From QFOX01 sp033763655 (GTDB lineage Bacteria > Pseudomonadota > Alphaproteobacteria > Rickettsiales > UBA3002), in assembly GCA_033763655.1 (NCBI GenBank), contig JANRKD010000027.1:1-64000 (forward strand): DNA of 64,000 nucleotides. Direction: 5' to 3'. The notes under the pieces were generated by a model. The model had not been told where the DNA came from, ran no database searches, and saw only the letters and a program-made list of their open reading frames with translations. Shown here one piece after another: positions 9,201-15,325 of the stretch; the stretch's first letter is position 1, and each line of letters begins with the position of its first letter. The position numbers were made by a program, and so were the translations under genes.

Positions 9201-9492
9201 TAAATACGGCGGTGACTTGGCTAAACCCATTGCGCGAAATAGAGCGCGTATATTCCAGCCCCGGAATGCCAGCGAGGGCGGTTTCAACCGGGAAGGTAAC
9301 TTGCTTCTCCACCTCCATCGGAGAAAAAGCGGGAGCCACGGAATTGATCTGCACCTGATTGTTCGTAATATCCGGTACGGCATCAATCGGCAGGTTTTTA
9401 AGCGAGTAGATCCCAAACGCCGCGACCGCTGCTGTTAGCAGCGCTATTAAGAAGCGGTGGTGGAGGGAGAATTGTAAAATACGTTCGATCAT
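6250..9492 (-). CDS. czcA: Heavy-metal RND efflux pump, inner-membrane subunit CzcA
   Basis: This 1080-residue protein is the proton-driven part of a Czc-type tripartite pump. Its periplasmic segment (GQEFIPTLDEKDIAMHAMRI, then KTGTAEMAADPMPPN) resembles CzcA of Co/Zn/Cd systems more than copper/silver CusA. The fourth membrane helix has ALDFGLIVDGAVI with D426, D432 and E439, the same spacing as the proton-relay residues of CzcA. The start at 9492 gives the standard MIERIL opening; the longer frame upstream has no support. The adaptor and outer-membrane genes lie upstream on the same strand, with a CzcN-like gene between. Confidence 0.95.
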   Translation of the reverse strand: MIERILQFSLHHRFLIALLTAAVAAFGIYSLKNLPIDAVPDITNNQVQINSVAPAFSPMEVEKQVTFPVETALAGIPGLEYTRSISRNGFSQVTAVFNDNVDIYFARAQVNERIAEARESLPDGVEPRMGAISTGLGEIYMWTVEYANPRGKGAEIKDGHAGWQSDGSYLTPEGQRLNNELEQASYLRTVQDWIIRPQLKGVKGVAGVDAIGGYVKQYHVQPDPQKLVALGLSFADVVNALERNNISIGAGYIERRGEAYVVRSDGRIENADQIGKIVIANRGGFVIYLRDIASVGIGKELRTGSASENGEEVVVGTALMLIGENSRTVSEAVDQKITEINKSLPEGIKAKTVLNRTKLVDRTISTVQKNLAEGALLVIVILFALLGNFRAALITALVIPLSMLMTSMGMIRVGISGNLMSLGALDFGLIVDGAVIITENCLSRLAHRQHKEGRMLTVKERLHEVMVASREMIQPSVFGQAIIIMVYVPLLTFTGVEGKMFEPMALTVIFALAAAFVLSLTFVPAMLAIFVTGKVEEKESRVIHKTKGWYAPALNYALNAPMKVIAVATAGFAFSLVLFSTMGQEFIPTLDEKDIAMHAMRIPSTGITQSQDMQFAVEKAVSTVPEVAFAYAKTGTAEMAADPMPPNVSDTFIILKDKEEWPDPSISKSEIIEKITKAVSDVPGNNYEFTQPIQMRFNELISGVRSDVAVKIYGDDFPAMEKTAAELVQVLQGIDGAADVKMEQTSGLPMLEVKLDKDAIARYGLNVADVLDVLSIAVGGREAGLVFQGDRRFDIVVRLPDKMRQNLNVLQSLPILLPADNDTTAQGGLPDSRPVYIPLKQVAKLEITDGPNQISRENGKRRVVVQSNVRGRDIGSFVKDAQAAIDKQVKLPAGYWLEWGGQFKNLQEAKARLAVVVPACFFMIFLLLFTALGSVKQALLVFSGVPLALTGGIITLWLRGMPFSISAAVGLIALSGVAVLNGLVMITRINQLVREGLESHRAIVDGALSRFRPVLMTALVASLGFVPMAIASGAGAEVQKPLATVVIGGLITATVLTLLVLPAIYKRFNLARDVLAKEEL

Positions 9493-9505
9493 AAAATGAC
9501 TCACA

Positions 9506-10117
9506 TTAGGGTAAGATGATCCATGCAGGTAACATTGCGGAAATACGCAACGCGCATAGCGTTTCAATGAGAAGAAGGGCCAGAATGAAGCCGGAGGCAT
9601 CACGCATCGTCAGCAACACCATGCGCGGCTGGACAACCAGCTCGTGCGTTTGGTGCCAGAGCGACAGGTTCGGCACCCAGCGAGGCACCGTGCGCAGGTA
9701 ATTGCGGTACGCATCCCCATAATGCCCCTGTAGGAATGCTTCTTCTTTTTGTATGGTCCAGTGATGCAGCACGAGGAATATGGTCGTGGCAACCGCCGCG
9801 ACAATCACACTGCCGGTTTGCAGACCGAGGCCAATGACAGCGAATAATGAGCCGACATAAAGCGGATTGCGGACAACAGAATATGGCCCATCGGTAAGCA
9901 GAACCGCGTTTTTGCGACCGCCCGAATATAGCGACGTGTAAACGCGGATTAATACGCCACTGAAAACCAGAAGATGGGCCAATAGTTCCATCAACTCATG
10001 CCAGAACGTAAACTCCTGCGTTACCGGGGCAATAAAAAGAAGCATCGGCAGACTTAAGAGCATCAGAAAGCGCACAATTCTCATGCGCTCTTTGAATAGT
10101 GGCGATCTATTTATCAT
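9506..10117 (-). CDS. Isoprenylcysteine carboxyl methyltransferase-family membrane protein (CzcN-like), copy 1
   Basis: The 203-residue membrane protein has the family C-terminal signature VVRNPLYVGSL, then EEAFLQGHYGDAYRNYLR and VPRWVPNL. In Cupriavidus the related CzcN/NccN proteins are encoded with Czc/Ncc pumps. Here the gene lies between czcB and czcA, 13 bases after czcB. The start at 10117 is preceded by CCGGAG at good spacing. Whether these proteins methylate anything is unknown; a link to metal export comes from repeated gene association. It is shorter than the second copy at 2957-3709, which has a longer tail. Confidence 0.78.
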   Translation of the reverse strand: MINRSPLFKERMRIVRFLMLLSLPMLLFIAPVTQEFTFWHELMELLAHLLVFSGVLIRVYTSLYSGGRKNAVLLTDGPYSVVRNPLYVGSLFAVIGLGLQTGSVIVAAVATTIFLVLHHWTIQKEEAFLQGHYGDAYRNYLRTVPRWVPNLSLWHQTHELVVQPRMVLLTMRDASGFILALLLIETLCALRISAMLPAWIILP

Positions 10118-10130
10118 GAAAGACTCCGGT

Positions 10131-11219
10131 TTAGTGCGCATGTTCGGCACCTGCTTTGCCAATTTCGGCCTTCACCACGAAGCTATTGTTCGCAACGTAA
10201 CGCTGACCGGCGACAAGACCGCTTTTGATCTCTGTCCATGTTTCATCGCTCGTACCAAGCTCGACGGGTTGTGCCTTATAGGTGCCGCCGCTTTCCTGTA
10301 TGAAAATGACGTCATTGCCTTCTAAGCGCTGAATAGCGTCGGTCTTCACTGCTACCGGGACTTCTTTTTCCTTAATCACCACATCGGCCCGGATATTCAT
10401 GCCGGAGCGCCAGTGATTTTCGGGATTATCAATCACCGCACGCGCAACAAATGTCTGGCTGGAAGCCTCGGTGGTGGGCAGCACCACAGAAATGGTGGCC
10501 TGAGCAGTCAGGTCATCATCAAGGCACTGAATATGAATCTTCTGGCCCGATTTTATTTTTTCACCGTCCCTAGAAAAAACAAACAGCTCGGCCCACAATT
10601 TGCTTACATCCGCCACAACAAACAGCGGTGTTTCGCCAGCCACTTCACCCACGCTTGCATTGCGACTAATGACCAGCCCGGCCACCGGCGACTTCACCGG
10701 ATAGACCTGCAGGCTGTCGTTACTCTCTACGGTTGCCAGCGTATCATTGGCTTTCACCGTTTCGCCCGGCTCTTTCAGAACGCTGCGAATCACGCCGGGA
10801 AAACGTGCCTTAACCTGTGCGGCGGTGTTCTGGTTTAAACTAACACGGCCGGTGACGCTGATTGTTTCCTGCACCAGCGCCGAGCCAACTTCCAACACCT
10901 CAATCTTCATGTTTTGGACTGCATTTTCGCTGATCTTGGTTTCCTCATGCCCACCTTCTTCTTCACCGCCGGTTTCAGAGGTTCCGCCATGGGCATGTGC
11001 TTCTTTTTCACCGTGAGCATGTTCATCAGCATCGCCATGCCCGTGTTCGCCACCTTCGGCATGATCTGGCTTGGCTTCATTCTCATGGCCATGTGCATCC
11101 GCATCGCTTTCGCTGTGCTTGGTGCTTTCGGCGTTACTGGAATTGCTCGTGGCATAGTAACCACCGCCTGCTAAGGCCAGCACCAGAATGACGATGGTTA
11201 GGTTGCGCTTACTCAACAT
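10131..11219 (-). CDS. czcB: RND efflux periplasmic adaptor CzcB, His-rich N-terminus
   Basis: The 362-residue membrane fusion protein links the inner-membrane pump to the outer-membrane channel. An N-terminal anchor is followed by a long His/Glu/Asp-rich stretch (roughly residues 30-100, with runs such as HENEAKPDHAEGGEHGHG), then the barrel-sandwich/lipoyl-like segment (VKARFPGVIRSVLKEPGETV, SPVAGLVISRNASVGE) and a C-terminal beta domain. The His-rich part probably binds Zn, Co or Cd before transport. The start at 11219 follows CAGGAG and overlaps the end of czcC by 11 bases, which implies translational coupling. Confidence 0.93.
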   Translation of the reverse strand: MLSKRNLTIVILVLALAGGGYYATSNSSNAESTKHSESDADAHGHENEAKPDHAEGGEHGHGDADEHAHGEKEAHAHGGTSETGGEEEGGHEETKISENAVQNMKIEVLEVGSALVQETISVTGRVSLNQNTAAQVKARFPGVIRSVLKEPGETVKANDTLATVESNDSLQVYPVKSPVAGLVISRNASVGEVAGETPLFVVADVSKLWAELFVFSRDGEKIKSGQKIHIQCLDDDLTAQATISVVLPTTEASSQTFVARAVIDNPENHWRSGMNIRADVVIKEKEVPVAVKTDAIQRLEGNDVIFIQESGGTYKAQPVELGTSDETWTEIKSGLVAGQRYVANNSFVVKAEIGKAGAEHAH

Positions 11220-12567
11220 GGGGTTCTCCTGTTTCCTCGATCTCCGCAAGGGAGCCGTTTGTTGTGATGTCACTTAAATGTGTCGCCGTAAGACGCTCCA
11301 CTTGCGCCCGTGCGGTATGGAATACGCGGATTGCGTCGATTTGCTGCTGTTTCACCACGAACAAGCTGCGCTGCGCATCCAGCACTTCAAGGTAGGGGAA
11401 ACGGCCAACTGCATATCCTTCGCGGGAAAGGCGGAAGGCTTTATCCGCTGAGGGGAGGATTTCCGTTCTCAGCGTTTCTGCCTGCATGTAGGCGTTTTGC
11501 ATCTGCTCTTGTGCGCGTGTCAGTTCCGCACTGGTATTCAATACAAACTGGCGATTATCTAACTCGGTGCGGGCCACTTCGTTTCTTGCCCGTTGGATAT
11601 TGCCTCGGTTCGCGTTGAAGACGGGAATAGGAAGGGAAACGCCGATCATGAACGCCTGATCGCCACTATCGCGAAAATCCCGCACCCCGACACTAACGCT
11701 GGGGTCTGGAATGGCATTGGCCTTTTCCAAATCAAGTCGGGCTTGCGATTGCTCCAAACCGCTTTCCAGCTTTACAAGGTCAGGGTTGTTTTTGAGCTTC
11801 TTCTCATTATCCGCCAATTTTTGTTCGCGGATGGCATAGAAGCCCGTGGTATCCAGTGGCAGGGTGAAGCTTTCTTCCCCCATCAATGCCGCCAATCGCT
11901 TGCGCGTAATATCACGTTCCCGGCTTGCCTTATCCAGTGCAATGGTCGCCGTTGAGCGTTCGACTTCTGCACGGCTCTTTTGCACGAGCGGCGCAGCAGC
12001 AGCCCCTACGCGGATGCTCACGGATTTCAGCACATCTTCGGCCAACGCTTTTTGCTCGGTAGCAAGACGCACATTTTCTTCTGCGGAAACAACGTCAGCA
12101 AACGCGGTGGCTACATCCCGGATAATATCGAGCGCCGCCGATTGCTCGTCAAACGAGGCGATCTCAACGTCCTTACCAGCAATGTCCTTTTGTGCTGAGA
12201 GTTTGCCGCCAATCAAGAATTGCTGGGTAACGCCGTAATTTACTTCGGCTGAATTAAACCCCTTGTAGGGGCCGCTACCCGAAACATTCTCGGCCTGAAC
12301 ACCAATTTGAGGGTTGGCCCATGCACCTGCTTGGCTTTGTGCGCCCTTAGCAGCGGCCACACCACTACCGAATGCTTTGAGCCTAGGGGATTGTATCAGG
12401 GCTTTTGCAATCGCTTGCTTCAACGTAAAGCCAGTAGATGCAACGGGTGCTTCTATGGCGACGGGGGGTTGGGGTTCGACTTTCGTTTCTTGTTCTGCAA
12501 ATGCTGGCACGCTGGTTAATACCGTGGCGCAGAGCAGCCAAGCAGATAGCTTATATCGTGGGTACAT
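11209..12567 (-). CDS. czcC: Outer-membrane efflux channel CzcC (TolC family)
   Basis: The 452-residue protein has a signal peptide (cleavage after SVPAFA) and two related halves rich in long helices, as in TolC-family channels. Each half includes the usual pattern of helix, beta pair and helix (for example NPQIGVQAENVSGSG and DPSVSVGVRDFRDSG). It would form the outer-membrane exit duct of the CzcCBA pump. Its 3' end overlaps czcB. It is the first pump gene in the order czcC-czcB-czcN-like-czcA, and its length is ordinary for the family. Confidence 0.92.
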   Translation of the reverse strand: MYPRYKLSAWLLCATVLTSVPAFAEQETKVEPQPPVAIEAPVASTGFTLKQAIAKALIQSPRLKAFGSGVAAAKGAQSQAGAWANPQIGVQAENVSGSGPYKGFNSAEVNYGVTQQFLIGGKLSAQKDIAGKDVEIASFDEQSAALDIIRDVATAFADVVSAEENVRLATEQKALAEDVLKSVSIRVGAAAAPLVQKSRAEVERSTATIALDKASRERDITRKRLAALMGEESFTLPLDTTGFYAIREQKLADNEKKLKNNPDLVKLESGLEQSQARLDLEKANAIPDPSVSVGVRDFRDSGDQAFMIGVSLPIPVFNANRGNIQRARNEVARTELDNRQFVLNTSAELTRAQEQMQNAYMQAETLRTEILPSADKAFRLSREGYAVGRFPYLEVLDAQRSLFVVKQQQIDAIRVFHTARAQVERLTATHLSDITTNGSLAEIEETGEPHVE

Positions 12568-12645
12568 AGATAATTCTCACACTTAATTCCTTGGTTACAA
12601 AACCGACAAGGACGCGCGAAATCGGAGCGCCTGAATAGGCACCCG

Positions 12646-12663
12646 ATCAGGCGCGAGCCTGAT
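12646..12663. repeat. Short perfect hairpin between czcI-like gene and czcC
   Basis: Seven-base arms (12646-12652 and 12657-12663) flank a GCGA tetraloop just downstream of the CzcI-like stop codon. There is no adjoining T-run on the transcribed strand, so it may be a weak terminator or an mRNA processing/stability element that sets expression of the pump relative to the first gene. Confidence 0.45.
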
Positions 12664-12671
12664 TTATGAAA

Positions 12672-12992
12672 TTAAGCGTGGGAGGGTGGCTTGAGCGGTG
12701 GCCCGACCACTACTGATGTGATTGCATCATGCTCAAGAATGAACGATGTGCGATTAGCAACATCGGGGGCGGATTTGTTAACAGTCAAGTCAGGAAGGGC
12801 CGAAACATGGGAGCAGCAATGATGCCCCCCTTTAGCCATTTTATCATTGTCCTGCTGCGTAGCATCGGCTTTTTTCTGTACTTGCTCCGATGTCTGACAG
12901 GCATCACCTTCACATTGCACTTCTGCCGCGTGCGCCATGGGCGCAGTAAGCAGCGAAAGAGCAACAAAGAGTGATACAAGGGCCTTTTTCAT
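12672..12992 (-). CDS. CzcI-like small periplasmic metal-associated protein
   Basis: The 106-residue product has a signal peptide (cleavage near PMAHA), a Cys-containing segment (VQCEGDACQ), a GGHHCCSH metal-ligand cluster and a C-terminal GPPLKPP. Small exported proteins of this design with an HHCC-type cluster are encoded just before czcC in Czc-type operons (CzcI in Cupriavidus) and are thought to modulate pump expression or bind metal. Position and composition fit; overall similarity to CzcI is judged by pattern only. The start at 12992 gives a compact signal peptide, but an ATG 21 bases upstream is equally possible. Confidence 0.6.
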   Translation of the reverse strand: MKKALVSLFVALSLLTAPMAHAAEVQCEGDACQTSEQVQKKADATQQDNDKMAKGGHHCCSHVSALPDLTVNKSAPDVANRTSFILEHDAITSVVVGPPLKPPSHA

Positions 12993-13328
12993 GCACACCA
13001 TAATAGTCAGCAATCTTTATTTTACAACAAAGTTTTTATTCGATGAATTGTGTGACGCGCTGGCGAAGGCCTACCGCCAACTTTACAATTTACGCCGGTC
13101 ATTTTAGAATCCTATTCAGTGCGGAAACATTCCATCGAAATTTTTTCATAGTGATTTAGACTATCGACCGCACCTCAAGCACACCGCAAACCGCATTAGA
13201 CAAAATCAACCTATGCGTGTACATGCCATTTGGCATGTATATTTATGGTTGCATTTTTGCAACGCGGCGTTTATAAGCATTGCTCCAGTAAAAAGTGGTT
13301 CAAGAATTAATAGGGGCGAGCTTGTGAC
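12993..13328. promoter_or_regulatory. Divergent intergenic region with palindromic operator-like sites
   Basis: This AT-rich 336-base gap separates the leftward metal block from the rightward gene at 13329 and holds no convincing gene. It should contain promoters in both directions. Near the right side are two palindromes: TACATGCC-ATTT-GGCATGTA (13220-13239) and TTGCA-TTTT-TGCAA (13249-13262), placed where a repressor could control the rightward promoter. No clear -35/-10 pair was assigned. Confidence 0.55.
13220..13262. promoter_or_regulatory. Paired palindromes before gene 13329
   Basis: TACATGCC-ATTT-GGCATGTA (13220-13239) and TTGCA-TTTT-TGCAA (13249-13262) lie 67-109 bases before the start. 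The core ATGCC-N4-GGCAT resembles ACGCC-N4-GGCGT at 14607-14620 upstream of the XRE gene, so the same repressor may bind both. Confidence 0.5.
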
Positions 13329-14123
13329 ATGGTTTTTACAGAGAAGTCTTACGACCGATTGGAGCATTTATGGAGGCGTTGGGGTCTAACACAGGATGAT
13401 GCATATTATGCCATCGAGAATGGCTTGCTTCGCACCTGTGTCTGGCTACCACTCCGTTATGTAGAACGCGGCACTATCAAAGAAGGAAAATTCGTCTTCG
13501 AGCGTTACGAATCCAAAGAGGGATTTATCGCAGTACGACCAGAAGATTTCCGTCGCGTATGCCGCACCGGGCGTGCCAAGCTCCGCGAATTCTTTTCGCT
13601 TAGAGAGGAAAATTGTATCGTTCGTTTAGCCTACGAACCGCCACAGCCTGCGGTTATGGTGAGAATCAGTGATCTAGTCGTGCTGCAAGCAGACCGGTTA
13701 CAATTTGAGCAAACATACAATCTCGGCCCGCAAAGCGATGCGCTGTTATTCCCGGCCAAGCATAGTGCAGAGGGGCAATTCAAATGCTCCAACGATTATC
13801 GACACATCAATTTTAATGGAAATGAATATCATTTTGGCGATGTGCAGGCACGAGTAGTAGAGCAATTACATGATGCGGCTCGCAGCCGCCAGCCGTGGGT
13901 GCATGGAAAAACATTAATGTATGAATCCGGTTCCCGCGCTTTACGGATGCGCGACATTTTTAAGCATAAGCAGGATTGGCGGCAGCTGATCGTATCCAAT
14001 GATCGTGGTTACTATCGACTCAATTTACCGTTAGAGGAATTTCACGATCAGCCACCCGAAGGTGCCATAGAAGCCCAGCACCATAAACAATACGAGAAGC
14101 AATTTTCCCGTCAGCCTAGCTAA
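13329..14123 (+). CDS. Unknown protein of the integrative element, possible C-terminal DNA-binding domain
   Basis: The 264-residue soluble protein is not a family I can name. The N-terminal half (about 1-135) has LTQDDAYYAIENGLLRTCVWLPLR and an acidic/basic middle. The C-terminal part (about 170-250) has QARVVEQLHDAARSRQPWVH, SRALRMRDIFKHKQDW and NDRGYYRL, a helix-helix-wing pattern compatible with a winged helix. No signal peptide or membrane segment is seen. Palindromic sites lie directly upstream, so it may be under repressor control. Its last 93 bases overlap, antisense, a small membrane protein gene. A regulatory role is a guess. Confidence 0.6.
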   Translation: MVFTEKSYDRLEHLWRRWGLTQDDAYYAIENGLLRTCVWLPLRYVERGTIKEGKFVFERYESKEGFIAVRPEDFRRVCRTGRAKLREFFSLREENCIVRLAYEPPQPAVMVRISDLVVLQADRLQFEQTYNLGPQSDALLFPAKHSAEGQFKCSNDYRHINFNGNEYHFGDVQARVVEQLHDAARSRQPWVHGKTLMYESGSRALRMRDIFKHKQDWRQLIVSNDRGYYRLNLPLEEFHDQPPEGAIEAQHHKQYEKQFSRQPS

Positions 14124-14204
14124 TTTGCGTCGCCACGGTGGGAACTGCTCCCAGTAACGACGTTCATTCTCCTCATCCAATTTGTTTTGGTAACGATAGC
14201 CCAT
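14031..14204 (-). CDS. 57-residue membrane protein coupled to the XRE gene, antisense to the previous gene
   Basis: Reading leftward from 14204 gives an open frame of 57 codons ending in TAA. The product has a charged N-terminal half (DEENERRYWEQFPPWRRK) and one strong hydrophobic helix (about residues 33-53, GKLLLVLFMVLGFYG). Its ATG shares one base with the stop of the XRE regulator gene (TGATG), an arrangement typical of translational coupling. The last 93 bases lie opposite the 3' end of the rightward gene 13329-14123. It is too short for many gene finders. Function unknown; possibly an exclusion or immunity-type membrane protein. Confidence 0.6.
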   Translation of the reverse strand: MGYRYQNKLDEENERRYWEQFPPWRRKLARLTGKLLLVLFMVLGFYGTFGWLIVKFL

Positions 14205-14575
14205 CAGCCCACCCTCATGCTTTGCATCAGGGCGAAAATCGCTTTCTTCTTTTCGGCTGGTAGAGCGCGGAAATTTTCCAGCAGTTTTGCTTCCTGCTTA
14301 GTCATTAGGGGAACTGTAGCCGGTATGTTCCCATCTTTTTCGCTGGGCAGAAAATAGCTAAGTGGTAATTGCAGCACAACGGCAAATTGCCACAATCGGG
14401 AAATCGCAATGCGATTGAAGCCGCGTTCGTATTTCTGGACTTGCTGAAAAGTAACCGGGTGCTCAGCTTCTTCTCCCAAAGCTTGCTGGCTCATGTTACG
14501 AAGCGCACGCCCTTGGCGCAGGCGCCTGCCTACCTGAACATCTATAGGATGGGGGTCGTTCTTTGTTCGTGCCAT
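14204..14575 (-). CDS. XRE/Cro-type transcriptional regulator (element repressor)
   Basis: The 123-residue protein carries an N-terminal helix-turn-helix of the XRE class (about residues 10-75: IDVQVGRRLRQGRALRNMSQ, then TFQQVQKYERGFNRI), followed by a linker and a helical tail. The QKYERG pattern is shared with many alphaproteobacterial prophage-type regulators. It probably represses its own promoter and the replication or 13329 transcripts. The start at 14575 follows AAGGAG; a longer frame upstream lacks support. A palindrome at 14607-14620 in its upstream region resembles one before gene 13329. Confidence 0.85.
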   Translation of the reverse strand: MARTKNDPHPIDVQVGRRLRQGRALRNMSQQALGEEAEHPVTFQQVQKYERGFNRIAISRLWQFAVVLQLPLSYFLPSEKDGNIPATVPLMTKQEAKLLENFRALPAEKKKAIFALMQSMRVG

Positions 14576-14606
14576 ATACCTCGCTCCTTTTGGTAACGAG
14601 GATTCC

Positions 14607-14620
14607 AACGCCCATTGGCG
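14607..14620. promoter_or_regulatory. Operator-like palindrome upstream of the XRE gene
   Basis: ACGCC-CATT-GGCGT is a perfect 5-bp palindrome with a 4-base spacer, 32 bases before the repressor start. It shares the pattern AYGCC-N4-GGCRT with the palindrome at 13223-13236, as expected for an autoregulated repressor. Confidence 0.45.
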
Positions 14621-14879
14621 TCGGGAGGTTAGTAAGCCAAAAACCCGGCTGCGACCTATTTCCCGCGAGGGTATTATATTCAGCCGCCCTCCCGACATAA
14701 GGTCGTGGAGGGACATCTCGCGAATACGAGTCCATCAGACGTATGGTTTTTAGGGTTACTACACCCCGTCACACGTCGATCAGCATAAAGATTAGCTGCA
14801 AATATTCAATAGATAGCTCCGCTGGTAGCAGAACAACCCCGCTACTTTTCAACGGGAGGGAACGTGCGGCCCCCTCTCG

Positions 14880-15001
14880 GCCCCACCCAAGCCCCCCTTA
14901 GCGCCCCACCCAAGGTCACGGACAAACGCTTCCGTTTGTGCATGTCACCATTTTCGCGGGTGTATCAGCAATTTTAGCGCCCCCTCATGGCCCCACCCAA
15001 G
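14880..15001 (+). repeat. Three direct repeats GCCCCACCCAAG
   Basis: Exact 12-base copies lie at 14880-14891, 14903-14914 and 14990-15001. The first and third extend to a shared 16-mer (GGCCCCACCCAAGCCC). The spacings of 23 and 87 bases are not integral helical repeats. They sit just upstream of the replication module and are candidate binding sites for its initiator-like protein. Confidence 0.7.
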
Positions 15002-15078
15002 CCCTCACCAAGCCCCACGACAGCCCCCCATACTGTCACGCAGCCTGTGTCCGAACAGTTCAAACAACGGAGGCTAAC

Positions 15079-15312
15079 ATGACTGATTCCAAACCTATTT
15101 CCACTTTTGACGAAATCTGCCGCCTTACCATCGAAACCATGCGGCGGATGGATATGCAAACGCTCTGGCAGCTGAAAAAACAGGCCGCAAAAGAACTTGA
15201 TCGTGCCAAGCTTACCAAGGGGTGCATCGACCTGGCACTGTCCCTCAAGCAAGAGGACGAAGACCGCGCCGCGCAAGCGGAGGACGATAACCAGCCAAGT
15301 ATGCTGGATTAA
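15079..15312 (+). CDS. Small protein at the head of the element's replication operon
   Basis: The 77-residue, charged, helical protein has no membrane segment or recognised domain. It contains TIETMRRMDMQTLWQLKKQAAKELDRAK in a likely coiled or helical region and an acidic tail (QEDEDRAAQAEDDNQ). The ATG at 15079 follows ACGGAGG at good spacing. It ends 13 bases before the initiator-like gene, so the two are probably co-transcribed. Small acidic helical proteins here in phage early operons are often regulators or accessory replication factors; the function of this one is unknown. Confidence 0.65.
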   Translation: MTDSKPISTFDEICRLTIETMRRMDMQTLWQLKKQAAKELDRAKLTKGCIDLALSLKQEDEDRAAQAEDDNQPSMLD

Positions 15313-15325
15313 GCGGCAACCGGCG

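Larger units (their letters stand above)
14576..15078. promoter_or_regulatory. Intergenic control region with repeats, possible replication origin
   Basis: This 503-base gap lies between the leftward repressor and the rightward replication genes. It has the operator-like palindrome ACGCC-CATT-GGCGT (14607-14620), three copies of GCCCCACCCAAG (14880-14891, 14903-14914, 14990-15001), two copies of TTAGCGCCCC (14898-14907, 14974-14983) and the hairpin ACAAACG-CTTC-CGTTTGT (14922-14939). Repeats before a replication-initiator-like gene suggest iterons or an origin, but the same pattern could be a regulatory array. No good gene is seen here. Confidence 0.5.
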
